Made by a program: the position numbers and the translations under genes. Below, in pieces: positions 60,620-64,000 of a stretch of DNA of 64,000 nt (position 1 is its first letter; each line of letters opens with the position of its first letter). The notes under the pieces are model-generated. The model worked only from the letters and a program-made list of their open reading frames with translations. It was not told the DNA's origin and searched no databases. The DNA is from Stromatinia cepivora (lineage: Eukaryota; Ascomycota; Leotiomycetes; Helotiales; Sclerotiniaceae): contig RCTD01000011.1 of assembly GCA_014898415.1 (NCBI GenBank), positions 62,001 through 126,000 on the forward strand, in the 5' to 3' direction.

Positions 60620-61986
60620 TTAGATATAACCCTTGAGAACCGCAGCTTCAGCGTTCAATATCGAAGAGCCAGCTGCTCCAATAACCGCTAAATGATGTTA
60701 GTCCTTGGGCATTGTAGTACAGAAAATAACGGGATGAAGACTTACTGTTATGACTCAAAGCCACGAATTTGAGATCAAAGATCCCACTATCATCTTCTCT
60801 AATTCTTCCAACGCTAACCGTGTACCCATTTTGCGTATTGCGATCCAATCTTGGCTGTGGTCTGTCCGGCTCGTCCATGACTGCAATGGCTGGTTCTGGC
60901 GCTGACGGACATCCTAATGTCTGGGCTTCACTTACATATTCCCTCATAGCCTTCTTGACCTCTTCTGCGGTAGGTCTAGGTCCATCACGGTTCTTGAAGC
61001 GGAGAGATACACAAGCCATGTGACCATCTAGAACCGCGACTCTGTTGCAGGCTGCCGAAATCTTCAAGTCGGATTGATCTTCAAACCCCGTAATTTCCGG
61101 ATTTACCTTTCCAAGAATCTTCTGCGCTTCCGTTTCTAATTTATCTTCCTCGCCGGAAATATATGGAACAACATTGTCGAGAATATCCATGCTACTTACT
61201 CCTGGATAGCCGGCACCGCTTACAGCTTGCATGGTGACCACACTCACTTGGTCGACTTCTCCGAAAGCTTTTTGGATGGCAGCAAAGGGGATTACTATCC
61301 CGATAACGGCACAGTTGGAATTGCAGACGAGGAAACCTTTCTTTAAGGAGTGGGCGCGGCGTTGGTGAGGAATGAGATCGAAATGGGGGAGGTTGACTGT
61401 GGGAACGATGAGGGGGACAATTGGATCGCGGCGGTAGTTTTTGGCATTAGAGAAGACGGCTAATTCAGCCTTCATGAATTCCATCTCTAGATTATTCGTC
61501 CTTGTAAGCATTGCCCTTTACAAAACCGTCGCGTCGTCTCACAAATGGAGCTGCCAAGAGACGAGGGATGTATGAATCCAGTTGAAAGGGCTCATACCAA
61601 TATCGCCCGCAACATCAGCATCCAATCCACTGAACACAATATCACAATCCGCGAATTCACTTGCTTTGCATTCTTTGACCACTAGATCACCAATCTCGGC
61701 GGTCATGGGGAAGGCTTGTTTCCATTTGACGGCATCTTTGTATTTCTTGCCTGCAGATCGCGAAGAGGCTCCTACCGCGTGGAGTTTGAAATATGGATGT
61801 TGGGCAAGGAGGAGAATGAATCTTTGGCCAACGGAACCGGTGCATCCAAGTACACCTGTAGAGAGATTAGTTAGTCGATGTTATGAAGCGGGAACGGAAG
61901 GGTATAAAATGCGTGTGTGGGTTTTGAGGAGGGGTATATTTGAGAGTTGACTTACCACAACGCTTGGTAGGGAATTGAGTGGTCAT
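60620..61986 (-). CDS. hom2: Aspartate-semialdehyde dehydrogenase, 365 aa
   Basis: Four exons: 61986-61956, 61855-61598, 61486-60746 and 60687-60620; every phase matches and the total fits the usual 360-365 aa. The enzyme reduces aspartyl phosphate to aspartate semialdehyde with NADPH, the second step toward homoserine, threonine and methionine (EC 1.2.1.11). The N-terminal NADP-binding loop is [13 protein letters not shown]. The catalytic Cys lies in [11 protein letters not shown]. The substrate region has [13 protein letters not shown]. The C-terminus reads [18 protein letters not shown]. Exon 3 starts in-frame with [15 protein letters not shown]. Cytosolic, with no targeting signal. Fungi have this pathway and animals lack it. 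Confidence 0.96.
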
Positions 61987-62515
61987 TATGTACAATTGAT
62001 AAGACAATGAATAGTACGATATGAGGTATCTACTGCGACAATTTGTAAAAAGAGAATCTATGGAGAATATAAGAACTTAAAAGTGTTTATGGGGTGTGAC
62101 TGTTCGTTCCAATGGAATGGAAATCATAGTGGGGGCTGGTGCAAGGCTGGACTATTTTTTCTATGGGTGCCGACCTCGGGCATGCAAGGCTGAAAATAAT
62201 TCTTCCATGCAAATAATAGAATTTTGCCACAAACAATTTCTTTTGCAATGGAGACTGGTCCGAGTCACATCGTGAGAAGACTGATATGATACTCTTACCT
62301 TAGAGTTTTTGATGCTTCAAACATTCAAACGTTTAAACGTTCAAACATAGCGAAACAAACAGCTATTGAACGCTCTGGACGTGCTACCCAAGGCGGACGC
62401 AACCCTCCTCACACCTTCGACAAATGATCAGGGTAGAGTGGTTCATCATTTTGAGTTATTGTTATTCCTTTATCATACATTCATCCCAAGTTTTATGATC
62501 ATCAATTTGAGGTCC
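61987..62515. other. Intergenic, hom2 promoter side
   Basis: A repeated AAACGTTCAAAC-type motif occurs near 62318-62346 (AACATTCAAACGTTTAAACG then TTCAAACATAG), forming a short inverted/direct repeat cluster. No coding frame that I trust. Confidence 0.4.
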
Positions 62516-63122
62516 TTAATATTGGCTTGCTGTGTTCTGGCACGCTTTCTGTAAAATACTGTTAGCATGATATAGATCCAAAAAAGAATATTCGTTTGTT
62601 CATACCAATTGCTCCAAATACCAGTTGCAAATTGACATGTTTCCTTGGTTTTCATCCATGCAGTTGGTAAAGCTCTTGACCTGGAAGCCACAGTTTGGTT
62701 CGCCGAATTGGTTCTTCTCTTGAGTTTGAGTTGCCACAGCATTATCTTGAGCAGCTTCGGGTGCGCTAGATCCACCGCCGAAGAAACCGGTAATGGCATG
62801 GCCTAATGAGGATCCGATGGCAACACCTCTACAGAGTTGCGATCAGTATTTGACCTTGAGAAAATATATCTGCGGGAAGGGAGACTCACGCTGCAGTGCT
62901 AGCCACTTGTCCGATTAACCCTGGACCAGAAGAACTTTGGGTTTGTGGAGCACCTGCTTGTGCTTGAGGAACTGCTGGGGGAGCTGCACCAGAAGCTGGC
63001 CTTGGTGGGTATGCAGCAGTAGTTGCTGGTCGGGTTTGCTGGACTGTAGGTGGTCTACTGGGAGCTGAGACTGTTGGACGAGATGGGGCGCTTCCCCTTC
63101 CGGATCTTCCTTGACGAGGCAT
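62516..63122 (-). CDS. mix17: Twin CX9C mitochondrial protein, CHCHD2/CHCHD10/Mix17 family, 162 aa
   Basis: Three exons: 63122-62890, 62828-62606 and 62548-62516. The terminal exon is only 33 nt but essential: it supplies the fourth Cys (KACQNTASQY). Spliced, the CHCH domain has C-GFQVKSFTN-C and C-NWYLEQLKA-C, both CX9C, so it is complete. The N-terminal half is Arg/Ser/Pro/Ala-rich (MPRQGRSGRGSAPSRPT) like a targeting region. A central hydrophobic Gly/Ala segment (GLIGQVASTAAGVAIGSSLG) is typical of this family. Imported through the Mia40 disulphide relay into the intermembrane space. Family members affect respiration and stress responses. If the last exon is skipped, one disulphide would be lost. 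Confidence 0.9.
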
Positions 63123-63657
63123 ATTTGTTTGATGAATTGAAAGAGATGAGTAGATGAGTTGAAGATTTTAGATGTGACGTTACGATTTCGCCTTGAGTCG
63201 GGAAGTGAAGTTGTTTGATGGTGACCAATGAGATACTTGATGAATTTAATCCCGGAACATAATTCCATTCACACGAACTATTTCTAATCGGGTTAGTTTA
63301 GCCTTAACGTTGTAGTTAGTGCACGTGATTTTAGAATAAGATGGCAAGAAACATTATGAGGTTACTAACAGTCAATTATGAGGAGAATATTTAGAGAATA
63401 CATTTTCTCTTTTGCTCTTTTTGAAATCTAAAATATAAATCTACTAAAATCTAGATGATTATGAACAGCATCTTGAGAGAATTGCATTTATTACTTCTTT
63501 CTTTTTGTGTCTAAATAATTATTGTCCAGTTAACTTAAACCTTGAAGTTGTCCTACTTTGCCGTGAAAAATCATGGTATCATCCCGAAGCTAAATCCAGA
63601 ACGCCCTCGTCCAAATATGCATACAACCAGTAAATCTCATATTTCATATCCCATTTG
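63123..63657. other. Intergenic, mix17 promoter and right-gene 3' flank
   Basis: A GCACGTGA motif (CACGTG core) near 63319 resembles the ones upstream of rab5 and the ABC-F gene. AT-rich from 63340 to 63530. No gene. Confidence 0.4.
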
Positions 63658-64000
63658 TCAGATAATTTTAGTTCTTGCTCTTGTCTTCTTTGACTTGCTC
63701 TTTGATTTCTTCTCCTGAGCTCCCCGCTTAGACTTTTTGGATTTGGCGTTGGAAGTGGAAGAGCCATCCTCCATCGACTCCACTGGCGCTGCAACTTTTG
63801 CGGTCTTTGACTTTTTGCTCTTGTGTGCTACCGGTGCAGGCTCATCTGATAAATCAAAAGATGAATTGGAATCATCGGATTCATCTGAAGTTTTTGATTT
63901 TGCATTATTGGGTTCTGTTGTTTCTTCATCCACCTTCCTCTTCTTTGATAGCTCTTCGAATCTGATATGAGACTTGGCTCTCTCCTTCGCCATTTGCTCC
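63658..64000 (-). CDS. C-terminal part of a Lys/Ser-rich, probably nuclear protein, cut by the window edge
   Basis: The frame is open to the right edge (two codons precede the apparent Met at 63993), so this is most likely the last exon of a longer gene. The visible 110-odd residues start with an amphipathic segment (AKSHIRFEELSKKRK) and then alternate acidic Ser/Asp runs (DESDDSNSSFDLSDE) with basic clusters (KSKKSKTAK, KKSKSKSKKTRARTK). Such tails are common in nuclear, nucleolar or chromatin proteins. The parent protein cannot be named from this part. The acidic runs could be casein-kinase sites, by inference. Confidence 0.6.
   Translation of the reverse strand, partial: EQMAKERAKSHIRFEELSKKRKVDEETTEPNNAKSKTSDESDDSNSSFDLSDEPAPVAHKSKKSKTAKVAAPVESMEDGSSTSNAKSKKSKRGAQEKKSKSKSKKTRARTKII

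Noticed and set aside
1..64000. tRNA, rRNA, CRISPR arrays, bacterial-type operons or Shine-Dalgarno sites
   Set aside because: Looked for box B-like GGTTCGA words and regularly spaced repeats. The few GGTTCGA-like hits lie in introns or lack a cloverleaf, and the tandem arrays are contiguous minisatellites. Spliced eukaryotic genes make prokaryotic features inapplicable.

Overview
This window is nuclear DNA of a filamentous ascomycete. Most genes carry short introns of about 40-110 nt with fungal GTAAGT/GTATGT donors, CTAAC-type branch sites and (T/C)AG acceptors. The gene set is fungal: a Zn2Cys6 regulator, a GPI-anchored GH18 chitinase, an RNAi RNA-dependent RNA polymerase and a cytochrome-linked D-lactate dehydrogenase. 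Moderate GC sequence is interrupted by AT-rich islands that look RIP-degraded. A 1.84-kb pogo/Fot1-type element with TA duplications, close in length to Botrytis Flipper, makes a Leotiomycete (Sclerotiniaceae such as Botrytis or Sclerotinia) my best guess. That placement is inference. Gene models were spliced by hand, and I checked that reading frame is kept across the junctions.

Layout. 0-2 kb: a cut-off gene and a lineage-type hypothetical gene. 2-10 kb: gene-poor, with one kinase-like relic. 10.2-12.5 kb: Zn2Cys6 regulator. 12.5-23.7 kb: accessory region with an ankyrin relic, AT-rich blocks, a C2H2 zinc-finger gene and the pogo/Fot1-like element. 23.7-34.5 kb: housekeeping block with sac1 and rab5 (divergent), mic60 and an ABC-F ATPase. 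34.5-38.3 kb: a candidate unrecognised multi-exon gene and a 194-aa hypothetical gene. 38.8-42.4 kb: chitinase. 44.7-47.6 kb: an Hsm3-like proteasome chaperone and the Pol III subunit Rpc31, divergent, with a graded 22-bp minisatellite between them. 48.6-51 kb: D-lactate dehydrogenase. 53-54.2 kb: ribosomal protein S4. 55.6-60 kb: RdRP. 60.6-62 kb: aspartate-semialdehyde dehydrogenase. 62.5-63.1 kb: a CHCHD2/Mix17-like protein. The right edge holds the C-terminal end of a Lys/Ser-rich nuclear-type protein.

The genes are independent eukaryotic units with no operon logic. Divergent pairs share promoters: sac1/rab5 (phosphoinositide turnover and early endosome), hsm3-like/rpc31, and rps4/RdRP. 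I see no convincing new multi-gene system. The best leads are the transposon with preserved termini and a degraded body, the candidate orphan gene at 35.9-36.9 kb, the kinase and ankyrin relics, and the graded minisatellite in a bidirectional promoter.
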